Notes under the pieces: generated by a model
What the model was told of the DNA's origin: nothing
Seen by the model: only the letters and a program-made list of their open reading frames with translations
Database searches by the model: none
In this document: positions 36,258-48,600 of the stretch, one piece after another
Layout: every line of letters starts with the position of its first letter
How positions within the stretch are numbered: the stretch's first letter is position 1
Position numbers and translations under genes: made by a program
Assembly (NCBI RefSeq): GCF_963678635.1
Contig: NC_087070.1
Coordinates: 7,722,539 to 7,786,538 of the forward strand
DNA from: Symsagittifera roscoffensis
Lineage: Eukaryota > Xenacoelomorpha > Acoela > Convolutidae
Direction: 5' to 3'
DNA: 64,000 nt

Positions 36258-39200
36258 GTACCCCCACATGTGTGTATGTGTGCCCCTATGTGTCTGTATG
36301 GGTGCCCCCACCCACGTGTGTCTTTATGAATGAACCCACGTGTGTCTGTATGGGTGAACCCACGTGTCTGTATGGGTGCTCCCACGTGTGACTGTATGGA
36401 TGCCCCCACCCACGTGTGTCTTTATGGGTGCCCAAATGAGTGTCTGTATGGGTGCCCCCACATGTGTCTGTGTGGGTGCCCCCACATGTGTGTATGTGTG
36501 CCCCTATGTGTCTGTATGGGTGCCCCCACCCACGTGTGTCGTTATGAAAGCCCACATGTGTGGCTGTATGGATGAACCCACGTGTTTTGGGAAAAGAAAA
36601 TATTGAAGAACTATTAATTTCAATATCAAAAATCATGTGTGAAAACTTATTTAATGGTTTGTAAGGGTTCCCCACGTGTATTTGTATGGGTGCCCCCTCG
36701 TGTGTTCATGGGTGCCCCAACGTGTGTTTGTATGGCTGCCCCCACCCACGTGTGTCTTTATGGGTGCCCAAATGTGTGTCTGTATGGGTGCCCCCACATG
36801 TGTCTGTGTGGGTGCCCCCAGATGTGTGTATGTGTGCTCTATGTGTCTGTATGGGTGCCCCCACCCACGTGTGTCTTTATGGGTGCCCACATGTGTGTCT
36901 GTATGGATGAACCCACGTGTGTCTGTATGGGTGCACCCTCGTGCGTCTGTATGGGTGCCCCAACGTGTGTGTATGTGTGCCCCTATGTGTCTGTATTGGT
37001 GTCCCCACCACTTGTGTCTTTATGGGTGCCCATATGTGTGTCTGTATGGGTGAACCCACGTGTGTCTGTATGGGTGCCCCCACGTGTGTCTGTATGGGTG
37101 CCCCAACGTGTATCAGTATGAGTGCCCCCACGTGTGTCTGTGTGGGTGCCCCCTCGTGTGTCTATGGGTGCCCCTACGTGTGTCTATATGGGTGCCCCAC
37201 CCACGTGTGTCTTTATGGTTGCCCAAATGTGTGTCCATATGGGTGCCCCCCCGTATGTATTTACTGGTGCCCCCACGTGTGTATATATGGGTGCCCCCAC
37301 ATGTGTGTATGTGTGCCCCTATGTGTGTGTATGGGTGCCCCCACCCACGTGTGTCTTTATGGGTGCCCACATGTGTGTTTGTATGGGTGAACCCACGTGT
37401 GTCTGTATGGGTGCCCCCACGTGTGACTGTATGGGTGCCCCAACGTGTGTAAGTATGAGTGCCCCCACGTGTGTCTGTATGAATACCCCCTCGTGTGTCT
37501 CTATGGGTGCCCCCACCTGTGTCTGTATGGGTGACTCACGTGTGTCTGTGTGGGTATGTATGAGTGGCTGTTTGTCTGTGTGGGAATGTATGAGCCCTCG
37601 CGTGTGTCTGTATTGGTGCCCCCACCACTTGTGTCTTTATGGGTGCCCATATGTGTGTCTGTATGGGTGAACCCACGTGTGTCTGTATGGGTGCCCCCAC
37701 GTGTGTCTGTATGGGTGCCCCAACGTGTATCAGTATGAGTGCCCCCACGTGTGTCTGTGTGGGTGCCCCCTCGTGTGTCTATGGGTGCCCCTACGTGTGT
37801 CTATATGGGTGCCCCACCCACGTGTGTCTTTATGGTTGCCCAAATGTGTGTCCATATGGGTGCCCCCCGTATGTATATACTGGTGCCCCCACGTGTGTAT
37901 ATATGGGTGCCCCCACATGTGTGTATGTGTGCCCCTATATGTGTGTATGGGTGCCCCCACCCACGTGTGTCTTTATGGGTGCCCACATGTGTGTCTGTAT
38001 GGGTGAACCCACGTGTGTCTGTATGGGTGCCCCCACGTGTGACTGTATGGGTGCCCCAACGTGTGTCAGTATGAAGGCCCCCACGTGTGTCTGTATGAAT
38101 ACCCCCACATGTGTCTGTATGGGTGACTCACGTGTGTCTGTGTGGGTATGTATGAGTGGCTGTGTGTCTGTGTGGGAATGTATAAGCCCTCGCGTGTGTC
38201 TGTATTGGTGCCCCCACCACTTGTGTCTTTATGGGTGCCCATATGTGTGTCTGTATGGGTGAACCCACGTGTGTCTGTATGGGTGCCCCCACGTGTGTCT
38301 GTATGGGTGCCCCCACGTGTGACTGTATGGGTGCCCCCACGTGTGTCTGTGTGGGTGCCCCCTCGTGTGTCTATGGGTGCCCCTACGTGTGTCTATATGG
38401 GTGCCCCACCCGCGTGTGTCTTTATGGTTGCCCAAATGTGTGTCCATATGGGTGCCCCCCCGTATGTATATACTGGTGCCCCCACGTGTGTATATATGGG
38501 TGCCCCCACATGTGTGTATGTGTGCCCCTATGTGTGTGTATGGATGCCCCCACCCACGTGTGTCTTTATGGGTGCCCACATGTGTGTCTGTATGGGTGAA
38601 CCCACGTGTGTCTGTATGGGTGCCCCCACGTGTGACTGTATGGGTGCCCCAACGTGTGTCAGTATGAGTGCCCCCACGTGTGTCTGTATGAATACCCCCA
38701 CATGTGTCTGTATGGGTGACTCACGTGTGTCTGTGTGGGTATGTATGAGTGGCTGTGTGTCTGTGTGGGAATGTATGAGCCCTCTCGTGTGTCTGTATTG
38801 GTGCCCCCACCACTTGTGTCTTTATGGGTGCCCATATGTGTGTCTGTATGGGTGAACCCACGTGTGTCTGTATGGGTGCCCCCACGTGTGTCTGTATGGG
38901 TGCCCCCACGTGTGACTGTATGGGTGCCCCCACGTGTGTCTGTGTGGGTGCCCCCTCGTGTGTCTATGGGTGCCCCTACGTGTGTCTATATGGGTGCCCC
39001 ACCCACGTGTGTCTATATGGGTGCCCCACCCACGTGTGTCTTTATGGTTGCCCAAATGTGTGTCCATATGGGTGCCCCCCCCCGTATGTATATACTGGTG
39101 CCCCCACGTGTGTATATATGGGTGCCCCCACATGTGTGTATGTGTGCCCCTATGTGTGTGTATGGGTGCCCCCACCAATTGTGTCTTTATGGGTGCCCCC

Positions 39201-39535
39201 ACCAATTGTGTCTTTATGGGTGCCCACATGTGTGTCTGCATGGGTGAACCCACGTGTGTCTGTATGGGTGCCCCCACGTGTGACTGTATGGGTGCCGCAA
39301 CGTGTGTCAGTTTGAGTGCCCCCACATGTGTCTGTATGGGTGCCCCCACATGTGTCTGTATGGGTGCCCCCACGTGTGTATGTATGAATACCCCCACGTG
39401 TGTCTCTATGGGTGCCCCCACGTGTGTCTGTATGAGTGCCCCATGTGTGTCTGTTTGAGTGCCCCCACGTATGTCTGTATGTATGCCCCTAATTGTCTGT
39501 ATGGGTACCCCACGTGTGTCTACCCGATGCCCCCT
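36001..39535 (+). repeat. 24-bp E-box satellite array, locus 1
   Basis: Tandem units of consensus GTATGGGTGCCCCCACGTGT plus GTCT. Nearly every unit carries CACGTG or the variant CACATG. Variant units occur in fixed order and recur as a higher-order repeat of about 593 bp; a GTATGTATGAGTGGCTGT landmark is at about 37556, 38148 and 38741. The array is interrupted by about 80 bases of unrelated sequence near 36590-36665 (AAAATATTGAAGAA...). Since 24 is a multiple of three and the unit has no stop, long frames appear on both strands, coding for 8-residue repeats such as MGAPTCVC and, on the other strand, MGAPIQTH. I see no sign that these are translated. Confidence 0.97.
36225..36255 (+). repeat. 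(TA)n microsatellite inside the satellite
   Basis: About 15 TA dinucleotides directly after CACGCG, replacing part of a 24-bp unit in the first part of the array. The homologous position in the second locus falls in the N gap. Confidence 0.95.
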
Positions 39536-41219
39536 GAGGTCACTGGCTATACTACCCGAGGTCCGCTATGGGAGAAGTCTTCAAATGGGAGAAGTCTTCA
39601 AGTGAGTAAAGTCTTCAATTGGATGAGCATTTAAAGATAATGGATGATGAACTGGAACAAGATGAACATTTGTTTATGTTTTAAAGAAAATTTTATAATT
39701 TACATCTTCAATTAGCTTTTTTTTTCTTCCAGGCCTAATTAGAACTAAAAATAGAATAGCCTGCTAAGCGAAATAAAATGGATTATAATGAATAATTGAT
39801 TATTTTGGAGAAAAGAGTGGATTATAAAGGATTTGAATGGATTTTTACTTTTCGAAAAAAAAAATAGATTTAATGACCAGATAATCAATTCCCTGGTCTG
39901 CATTTGCAGCAATAATGGATTACAATGACAACATTTGACATTTGAGACAATATTTTTCCATTTTAATCGTTGATTATCCATGGAGCACCGATGCGGGTAG
40001 CACACCGGAGATAACTCAGGGCAAAAAAACTATTCTGCTGGAAGGGTCCATTTGAAGTCTTTTAATAAAACGTTACGGCATTAAGAATTACAAAATAGCA
40101 ACTTCCACTTCTTTGAGAAAAATATGAACTCCAAAATAAATTTGTTTGGACATAAAATTGGCATTGTTTTTAACAGTCGTCATTTATCAAGCACATTTTC
40201 AAGCAAACTATTGAGATTTAAATAAGACAACAGACAAATAATAAACCATGATATTCATTACCTGTGGTGATTAAAATAAAAACAAAACAGTTACTGTAGG
40301 TTTGCCTTACTTGCATGGCTTGATCAAGACTTCGAGATCAATTGAAGTAACATTTTTAATTAGGACCGCGCTGGAAAAAAAAACGGGACAGAGTTATTGA
40401 ATAGTATGGTAGGGTGTTTCAAAGTTACTTCAATCAGGTACTTCGAGGAAGTCATGGACTCAGGGAACTATTGCTCGGTAATGAAGTTGGTTTCATAGGG
40501 AGTCAGCTAATTTTTCAGCAATATGCGAAAAATTAATATTCTCATTCCAATGAAAATTGTCTATACTTTCCTATTATTTTCTATAGATTTTAGTAGGCCT
40601 AAGTTCACATTATAATCTGTTTCTTTATCATTTCATTTGAAATTCAAAACAAGACTGTTCGTATATCAAGGCAAAGCCCTGAATGTTCCGAGTGCCCCTT
40701 AATCATATCGAATAGTTTTTGGGAAAATAAAATATCGAAAAAAGTATTAATTTCAATATTAAAAATCATGTGTGAAAATTTGAGTCGTACAAAATTAATA
40801 CGACCGATTAGCTAGCCTTAATTCAATTTGAAATCATTTTGTTGTGCACGATAATTTGCCACACAGATTTAATTTGTGTTACGCTGTCAAGATTATGGAT
40901 AATCTTCAAAGCGCGCATAAATTAGTCCAGACCATGGCCCAATTGGCAGTTACCCAGTTCATCATCAAACAATTACAATAAAGTGAACAGAAAACTGACA
41001 CTACATGATAGAAATGCTACTAATCAACTTTTGAAATGATTAAAATTTTTATATAATTCTAAAAAATCGAAAATGAAAGCATGAGTAGAGAAAATTGTGT
41101 CAAGTACTATGATGCATTTTCATCCCCAAACTTTGAAAAATTGAAAGTTTTTGAAAAATTGAAAAAAAGTTTGAAAAATTCCATTTTCATCCCCAAAATT
41201 TGAAAAATTGAATTTCAGT
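39536..41219 (+). repeat. Right arm of satellite module 1
   Basis: Non-satellite sequence following the array. It includes two GGGAGAAGTCTTCAA units at about 39569-39600, TA-rich ATTATAATGAATAATTGATT sequence, and a copy of the GGCAAAGCCCTGAATGTTCC repeat. The part from about 40306 is repeated, with differences, at 42742-43642 and 60885-61673. It ends at TTGAATTTCAGT, the same bases that end the right arms of the other copies. No gene seen. Confidence 0.85.
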
Positions 41220-41559
41220 TGAATATATGGATATTTTTCCATATTATGAAATTAGTTAATATTGCATCTGACATTGTTACTTACTTCTTTTTTAATACAA
41301 CAAATCAAGTTAAACAGTTTTCCTGTTAGTTTTGACCTTTAGCTGCCATTCAACGTAGGTAATGGATGAATCTATGCCAGCAATTTCAAGATATTGACGA
41401 GTCGTTATTAGTGGTCCTCAAACTTATCACACTAACAAACGTAGTGTATCAGTATGACTACTCTTTTTCCAGTGACTTTCTGCTCTTATCACGATCTGTA
41501 CCTTTGGTTATTTCATAGCATCTGTTCTCTTGCTTTATATGTTTGACGATTTTTAAGTA

Positions 41560-41640
41560 TCCGATGCTAAAAGGGAAGCACGAGAGACTCCTAATCTCGA
41601 GATTGCTGGTTCGAATCTGACGAATAGCAAGTTTTACTAA
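41560..41640 (+). repeat. tRNA-Arg(CCU)-like sequence in left arm, copy 2
   Basis: GAAGCACGAGAGACTCCTAA, TCTCGAGATTGCTGGTTCGA, ATCTGAC. The anticodon-arm-like hairpin with loop CTCCTAA, and a B box GGTTCGAATCT, keep the spacing of tRNA-Arg(CCU). The T-stem pairs poorly and the acceptor stem is not recognisable, so it is a tRNA-derived SINE remnant. Confidence 0.6.
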
Positions 41641-42426
41641 TTCGAGGCCTAATTCAACTTTTTCTTATTTCATTTTATAGAGCTGCTTTTTGTCGTTGCT
41701 AGTGTTTGCAAAGGGCAGCTTTGCTTGTGTTTAAACAGGAACATTTTTCATGCAAGCATTTTTTCTAACAGTCATTGAATTTTTTCCACGTTGATTACCT
41801 CAAGTGTCAATGAACGTACTGAAAACACTTACAAGTGTACTTCAAGCTCAAAGTTGAGTTACCGCAGTGGGATTTTTAAAATTTTTAACTATTGAACAAA
41901 ACAATTGCTTAGAATGTTTAAGGCTTTTAGTAGGTCATTTTTTTTCGGCTCAACTGGCTTCTCCCGGCTTAAAATATGCGGTCGCCTTTTCTGTCCGCTA
42001 GCTTACAATGCTATATTTGTTTGTGTGGTCTTAAACACGGTTCGAAGCTTCTCATCATTTTTATGCATGCAACTTAAAAGAGATTGCGTTTGATTTTTTT
42101 CTAATGTTGGAATGTCATGCTGATATCTCAGGAGAAAAAGTCGAGTTAGGTTTACAATTGAAGGTAAGCTGGCTAAATTTCATTTAGAATTATGGAAAAC
42201 TGTTATTGTCACTAATGAACATTTGTTGAGCAAAATATCAACATTCGCGCTAGATCGACATTTTACACGCATTAAAATTAATATTTCGTTAATATAAGTA
42301 TCCTTTAATAAACACTATCAAGCATTAATTACTACTAAGTTACATCTTTAGAAGAATTAACGCATACGAATATTTCTGCTTTTCGAAAAAAATTTTTAAG
42401 TTGGATGTGAAAAACGGAACGGTCAG

Positions 42427-42741
42427 CACGTTTATCTGTATGGGTGCCCCCACCTGTTTCTGTATGGCTGCCCCACGTGTGTTTGTATGGGTGCCCCCAC
42501 TTGTGTTTGTATGGGTGCCCCCTCGTGTGTTTATGGGTGCCCCTTCTTGTGTCTGTATGGGTGCCCCCACCCACGTGTGTCTTTATGGGTGCCCAAATGT
42601 GTGTCTATATGGGTGCCCCCACGTGTGTCTGTAGGTGTGCCCCCACGTGTGTATATATGGGTGCCCCCACATGTGTGTATGTGTGCCCCTATGTGTCTTT
42701 ATGGGTGCCCCCAGCCACGTGTTTTTATGGGTGCCCACGTG
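42427..42741 (+). repeat. Short 24-bp satellite array of module 2
   Basis: About a dozen units of the same 24-bp family, with both CACGTG and CACATG units. It has more point differences from consensus than the long array, for example CACTTG and TTCTTG variants. Confidence 0.95.
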
Positions 42742-43642
42742 GTTGCCTTATTTGCGTGGCTTGATCCAGACTTCGAGATCAATTGAAGTAACATTTTTAA
42801 TTAGGACCGCGCTGAAAAAAAAAACGGGACAGAGTTATTGAATAGTATCGAAGGGTGTTTCAAAGTTACTTCAATCAGGTACTTCGAGGAACTCATGGAC
42901 TCAGGGAATTATTGCTCGGTAATGAAGTTGGTTTGATAGGGAGTCAGCTAATTTTTCAGCAATGTGCGAAAAATTATTATTCTCATTCCAATGAAAAATG
43001 TCTATACGTTCCTATTATTTTGTATAGTTTTTAGTAGGCCTAAGTTCACATTATAATCTGTTTCTTTATCATTTCATTTGAAATTCAAAACCTGACTGTT
43101 TGCATATCAAGGCAAAGCCCTGAATGTTCCGACTGCCCCTTAATTATATCGAATAGTTTTTGGGAAAAAAAAATATTGAAAAAAGTATTAACTTCAATAT
43201 CAAAAATCATGTGTGAAAATTTGAGTCGTACAAAATTAATACGACAGATTAGCTAGCTTTAATTCAATTTGAAATCATTTTGTTGTGCACGATAATTTTC
43301 CACGCATAATTAATTTGCGTTACGCTGTCAAGATTATGGATAAATTAGTCCAGACCATGGCCCAATTGGCAGTTACCCAGTTCATCATCAAACAATTACA
43401 ATAAAGTGAACAGAAAACTGACACTACATGATAGAACTGCTACTAATTAACTTTTGAAACGATTAAAATTTTTATATATTTTCTAAAAAATCGAAGATGA
43501 AAGCATGTGTAGAGAAATTTGAGTCTAGTACTATGATGCATTTTCATCTCCAAACTTTGAAAAATTTAAAAATTTTGAAAAGTTGAAAAAAGTTTGAAAA
43601 ATTCCATTTTCATCACCAATGTTTGAAAAATTGAATTTCAGT

Positions 43643-45646
43643 AGATACGTTTGAAGTCAAAAATTTTTATACTGGCAATCAACTTAGATGCTTCAATTTT
43701 TTGCTTCCTGGAAGTGCTGTGCTCGTTTTCCGAAAATAGATACTACTTTTTTTGTAATAAACGCAGGATTAATGAGAACTTCTAAGAGCAGAAAAAAACA
43801 GATGAACAGAATAAAAATTGCTTAGAACTTCACCAGAATCAATATGGTGCTTCTTTTGCAAAAATTTTACCCCAAAAATAGGTCATTTTGGCGCTTTTTC
43901 ACAAAATCAAGAATTGCGCTGCAACTACCAAGCTAACTGCTGACAGAGTTTTTACAAGCAGAAGCCCTTTGCACAGCCCAACAGAGTCACATGACGGTAA
44001 ATCTATCAAAAAATTGCGTAAAACCTATGAAAATTGTTTTGATTTTAATGAAGTAAAAAATGACCTTTTTTTGGCTATCAACCCAAAAATATATTCTCTT
44101 TTACAGGTTTTTGGAAGTCTTACCTTTGTAAAATTTTGTTGGGCTGTGTAAGAGGCTTCTTTTGATACAACTTCATTATTAATCAACCCGGTAGTTTTAG
44201 CGTAACTTTTGATTTATTATAAAAAGTCAAAGTGACCCATTTTTGCGATAAACTTTTGATTGAGATTTTTGAAAAAATGCACCCTATTAACTCTGGTGAA
44301 ACTCTAAGAAATTTTAGTTCTTGTCATTTTTTGTTTAATTTTGATCCAATTTGAGAAAAACGCGTTTTGCACTGTTGTTCGTGGTGTCCGGTTTATTTAA
44401 ATTAACACTGGAACTCATTAGTCTTTTTAGTCTTTTATATCAGTGATTAGACTAAATTCGATATTTGATTCGATTTTTCGCGATATTGAAAACAAAATTG
44501 CACTGCAATTCTGAAACTTATTATTTAATAAAAAAATTCAATGCAATCGAAAAATTGATATTTCGAAAAACTGAATGTCATGAACGATTTAGAGAAGTTT
44601 TATTTGAAAAAAAATGAAAAAAAAAAAATACACAGAGACTAAGAAGACGGAAACAGTCTAAGCAGCCTTCGATAAATTATGATCGGATTTGCTGGAACCA
44701 ACTTTGGGTTGATTTTTCACCAGACAAATTGGATCTTTAACTTGCAGTTTTTGATGGAACTTTTAGAATAAAACGTGGATGCGCTCAAAATGGAAAAAAA
44801 ATCAAAATGCCTAAAACTTTCTCCTTTGCTTATAAATCGTTTTTCGACGAGCAGGTTTTTAGAATTACTGCAGGTTTCAATAATTGCTTGAACTTCAGAT
44901 AATTTTTTTTAGAGAAAGTTATCTCTTACAATAAATTTAATGGTGAAGTACTGCAGAAAACAAACCGTTTTTTATCTATCCTGAAGATGAAAAAGGTATT
45001 GATAATATATCAGTTTACACAAAGAAGCACAACGCTCAATCAATTTTAAAAAACAAGAGTCAAAACCTCAAAAACAGGACTGAAAAAACTAAAATTTGAA
45101 TTAGGAGAAAAGTTAAAGTACCTTCCGAAAGCAGTCGGAATAACTCTTCTGTCTACGGCCGCAGGCAGCTCAACATTCAATTTATCACGCAATGTCAAAC
45201 TTAGTAGCAATTGCTTCCTCTCGTTCTTCTGTTTTGGTACTTCATTATGTAATTTGCGGGAAAGAACTGCAGTTAGTTGAGCAACAGCCAGCGGATCTAC
45301 TTAACAATCCCCCCCCAATTGTATCTAGTAAAAAATCCCCCCCCCCCGCCCCTTTCTTGAAAGGGGGGGGGGGGGATTGTTAAGTAGACCCGAGCCAGCA
45401 AGATAATTGCCATTAACAGAATTCGAGTTTTCATTTTTGCAATGTTTTCGTTTGATTTACTTTCGGTTTTAATATAGATAAAGAAACTGTAACTTCTATT
45501 CGGTCAAAATGGCAAAACTGCGAAAGTTTGAGCTAATTTATAAATCGGTTGCGCTTTTGAAATTTAATCAACTGCTGCGTGTTTATAAAGAGATTATGTC
45601 AAAGTGAAAATCAAAGCGCGTTAAAAGCAATGAAACATATATGTAT
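43643..45646 (+). repeat. Downstream flank, duplicated at 61674-63690
   Basis: Matches 61674-63690 with scattered substitutions and small indels, clearly more diverged than the satellite block. Around 44640-45180 a broken reading resembles degenerate coding sequence (NYDRICWNQLWVDFSPDKLD, GCAQNGKKIKMPKTFSFAYK) with stops and frameshifts in both copies. It may be a dead transposase-like gene, but I recognise no family. The block ends shortly after a C-tract hairpin. Confidence 0.8.
45292..45391 (+). mobile_element. C-tract hairpin element, copy A
   Basis: GGATCTACTTAACAATCCCC at the left is the inverted complement, with one base missing, of the right end ATTGTTAAGTAGACC. Inside are long C and G runs and a CCCCTTTCTTGAAAGGGG hairpin. 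Terminal inverted repeats and small size (about 100 bp) suggest a MITE-like element. No coding capacity. Confidence 0.7.
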
Positions 45647-45649
45647 CAA

Positions 45650-48600
45650 ATGAAGATATCACCTTGTCGAGATCCGGGAACTTTTCATTTTTATTGAAGC
45701 GTTTCAATTTGAACAAATCTTGCGAACCTATAGGACTGCGAATCTATTTTTTGAGTATTTTCTGTGTATTTTTTATTCCACAATTGCTAATTCCAGTAAA
45801 TTAAATTCCTTTTCTATGCTTCATAGAGACAAAGTTTTCTCAAACGTGTCAAAGTTTTCTTCGTGATTGATCTTGATAAAATGAGTTTTACGGCGAAAAG
45901 TTCGAACCAAAATTTTTTTCAAGTTTTTGCGACGAAATTTTGGGAAGTAGATTATTTTGCTGCTGGAAATTTTCAAAGTTGTGCGAGATTTGCCGTCATT
46001 TTAGTGCAACATTGACCTACTAACTTTTTCGCGAAGCAGATTTCCCGAAAGAAACAACGCGGGTTCATAAAAAAGGTCAGCCTTGAGAATCGGCCTTCGA
46101 TGTCTAAATGTTTGAAAATAGAGCCCTCTTTTGACAAAAGGTCAAAGCTAAGATGGGGAACTCTCTGAAGCACTTACCATAGTGATACGACGTTTTTTTC
46201 GAAATCGTCAGATCCTGTAATCGATCCCCTGCCATGGCAATGATAGTGTGCGAGGACGAGTTCTCACTTGACCTCTAGCTTCAAGCCTACCACAGCCTGA
46301 CCGATTGCGGCTGCAATATTGGCACCACGTAAAAATTCTAGCCCCAAAAATGGCCTCGAATTGCAATAAAAAGAGCTTCGCTGACCAAAATATCTCAGTT
46401 TGGAATGCCTTAAGATAAAAGAAACGGACTATGCCTAGACAGGCCTGAGAGTGTTTCATGGATCTTCCGCCAATAGCAGAAACCAAAATCATTTATTCTA
46501 TTTAGGAGCATCGGCCTGTGTCGTGGCAGCCCATAGAGCGACAGTGGTTAACTGTTAGCCTTAAGTCTAAAACTAAAATTGTTTTTTTGATCACATAACC
46601 TTTCCCGTGGCAAAAGGCAGGTCCATCACTGACAAAAATGGATTTGGACCAATTTTAATTTTAAAAAAATGCTGAAAAGGAAAATGGCTTTCGATCAATT
46701 TTAAATCAAGTGAAATTGTTCTCATTTTAAAAACGGAAAAATCATTTTGGACGGAAATTAAATCAATCCAAATCAATCTCATTTTAAAACCAGAAAAAAA
46801 TCGAAATGAATCGTTTCTCAATTAAATTTTAATAATCGTTTTCGGTATATACAAAGTTTTGTGCTTAAGAGATTTCAAATTATTGGTTTTTTTTTCAAAA
46901 TCAATCCTTAAGTTTGTGGTTAGCAAGCGTTATCAAACCGGAATATAAGAATTTTTCCGGTTAACAATTTGTTGAACAGAATCACTTGAATCACATGAAT
47001 CCTGGTTGATAATGAATTCAAATTTTTATGCGTTCCCGGTCAATTTAGCCTGGAGGTAACGATTAAGCCTGGGACGGCATAGGTTCTGGGTTCGAATCTG
47101 ACTGGGACCTGCTTTTTTTTCACGTGGTTAGTATTCTGTCGGCCAATTGTCTCTGTGCTTATCAGTTGTCGGCTTAGTTGTCTTATCTTAGATTTGTTTT
47201 TTTTTGCAGCTCGCAATTTCTTTAATGTTATCTTAAGTGTTTGATTTATTCCTACAATTTGTAATTTTACTTTCCTTCATTTTGTATAATCTTCGTTTGT
47301 ATAATTTTCGTTTCGCTACAAAATTTCTTCGGCCCAATTTGTTTCAGTTTAGTTTTTTCGGCTTGATAGTCTAATTGTGGGTCGTTTCAAGGGAAACAAA
47401 AATTTAACACTCCCCTCCGCTTTTTTTAAGTTAGTTGTATGTTCACTAGTCGATTTTTTGATTTTTTGATTTTTTGAAATTATTTCCCAGTTTGTTGCAA
47501 AAACTTTAGTTTTTCTCCGAAAATTTTAGTGATTTTCAAAATAAAGGGTTTCAATTGAAAGACCGCTTACTCACCTGTGTGATTGCCTACTCCTCTTGGG
47601 TCTCTTTTTACTTGACCCTGCTGCCGTCAGCCTTTGAAATAGTCTGTGGGGAATACTTGACCCATGTTTTTGAATTTTCTTTTTCTTGGAAACTACCGCT
47701 CGCAAGTCTGATTTTGATTTTTTCCCCGTTTTTTTTTTCTTAAAGTTTTTATTTTCTCTCGAGAAATTCCCTTTCCAAATCTGAGATTTTTCGGATCAAA
47801 GATTAGACCGATTCTGAGAACCTTCTTGCATAAGCGGCTAAACTTAAGAATTTATTACTTCTAAAGTTATGGCCCTTGGAATAGTCAAAGTTTTTGATTT
47901 TTGACCGTTTTGTGATTTTTTTTTGTGATTTGAAATTTTGGGTTCTATCAAATTACAGATGACGTGAATTCCTTTTCCATAAGCAGTTAGGCCCAGTTTT
48001 TCACACAAAAAACTGAGATTGTCGGAAATGTCGAACTTTTGATTTGTTGACCGTTTCTTGGACTTTTTTCGCTAACTATCCTGCCAAGTCTGATGTCAAT
48101 TGTTTAATCAAAACAACAGGTTTTTGAAACCCTATCAGTTTGCGTAAAAAAGTTTTGACCTTCAAACAAGTCAATGTTTGGATAGTTTGACAGTTTTTTG
48201 GAAACTTTTTGACGAAAAGTACCGTGTCAACTCTTAGGTTGAATTCAATCGAGAAACCCGTTTTTAGGAATCTTTTCTGCTTAAGCGGCCACAATCTGGT
48301 TTTTTGCAGAAAAAAACTCCGGATTTTGGAAAGTCTTTTGACTGTTTTTCAGAACTTTTGATCATTTTTTAGAAATTTTTTGACTTTTTCTTGAATTTCT
48401 TCAATCAAATCCGAGATGAAAAATAATATTGAAAGAACGGGTTCCGATCATTGTTCCTGCAGCAGCGGCGAATCCTTAATTGTTTTTAAAAGAACTTTTT
48501 TTTTCTTGGTTTCAAAATGTTGTGATGCAGAAACAAGCAATGCATATCAATTCTTTAAAAACAACTTTGTGGAAAAAAATGAAAATAAACTTTGTGGACA

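Larger units (their letters stand above)
41220..43642 (+). repeat. Satellite module 2 (shortened tandem copy)
   Basis: Left arm (to 42426), a short satellite of about 315 bp (42427-42741), then a right arm lacking the first 0.77 kb. The module begins and ends at the same CAGT junctions as module 1, and the second locus at 56.9-63.7 kb lacks it entirely. It is therefore a separable unit gained here or lost there. No coding sequence recognised. Confidence 0.85.

Noticed and set aside
36001..39535. CRISPR-like array
   Set aside because: Units are directly adjacent with no unique spacers, and the window is eukaryotic.
36001..39634. Dozens of long open frames on both strands coding for Cys-, Pro- and His-rich 8-residue repeats
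   Set aside because: They follow the 24-bp satellite unit exactly in every frame and strand, so openness is a property of the repeat and not of selection for a protein.
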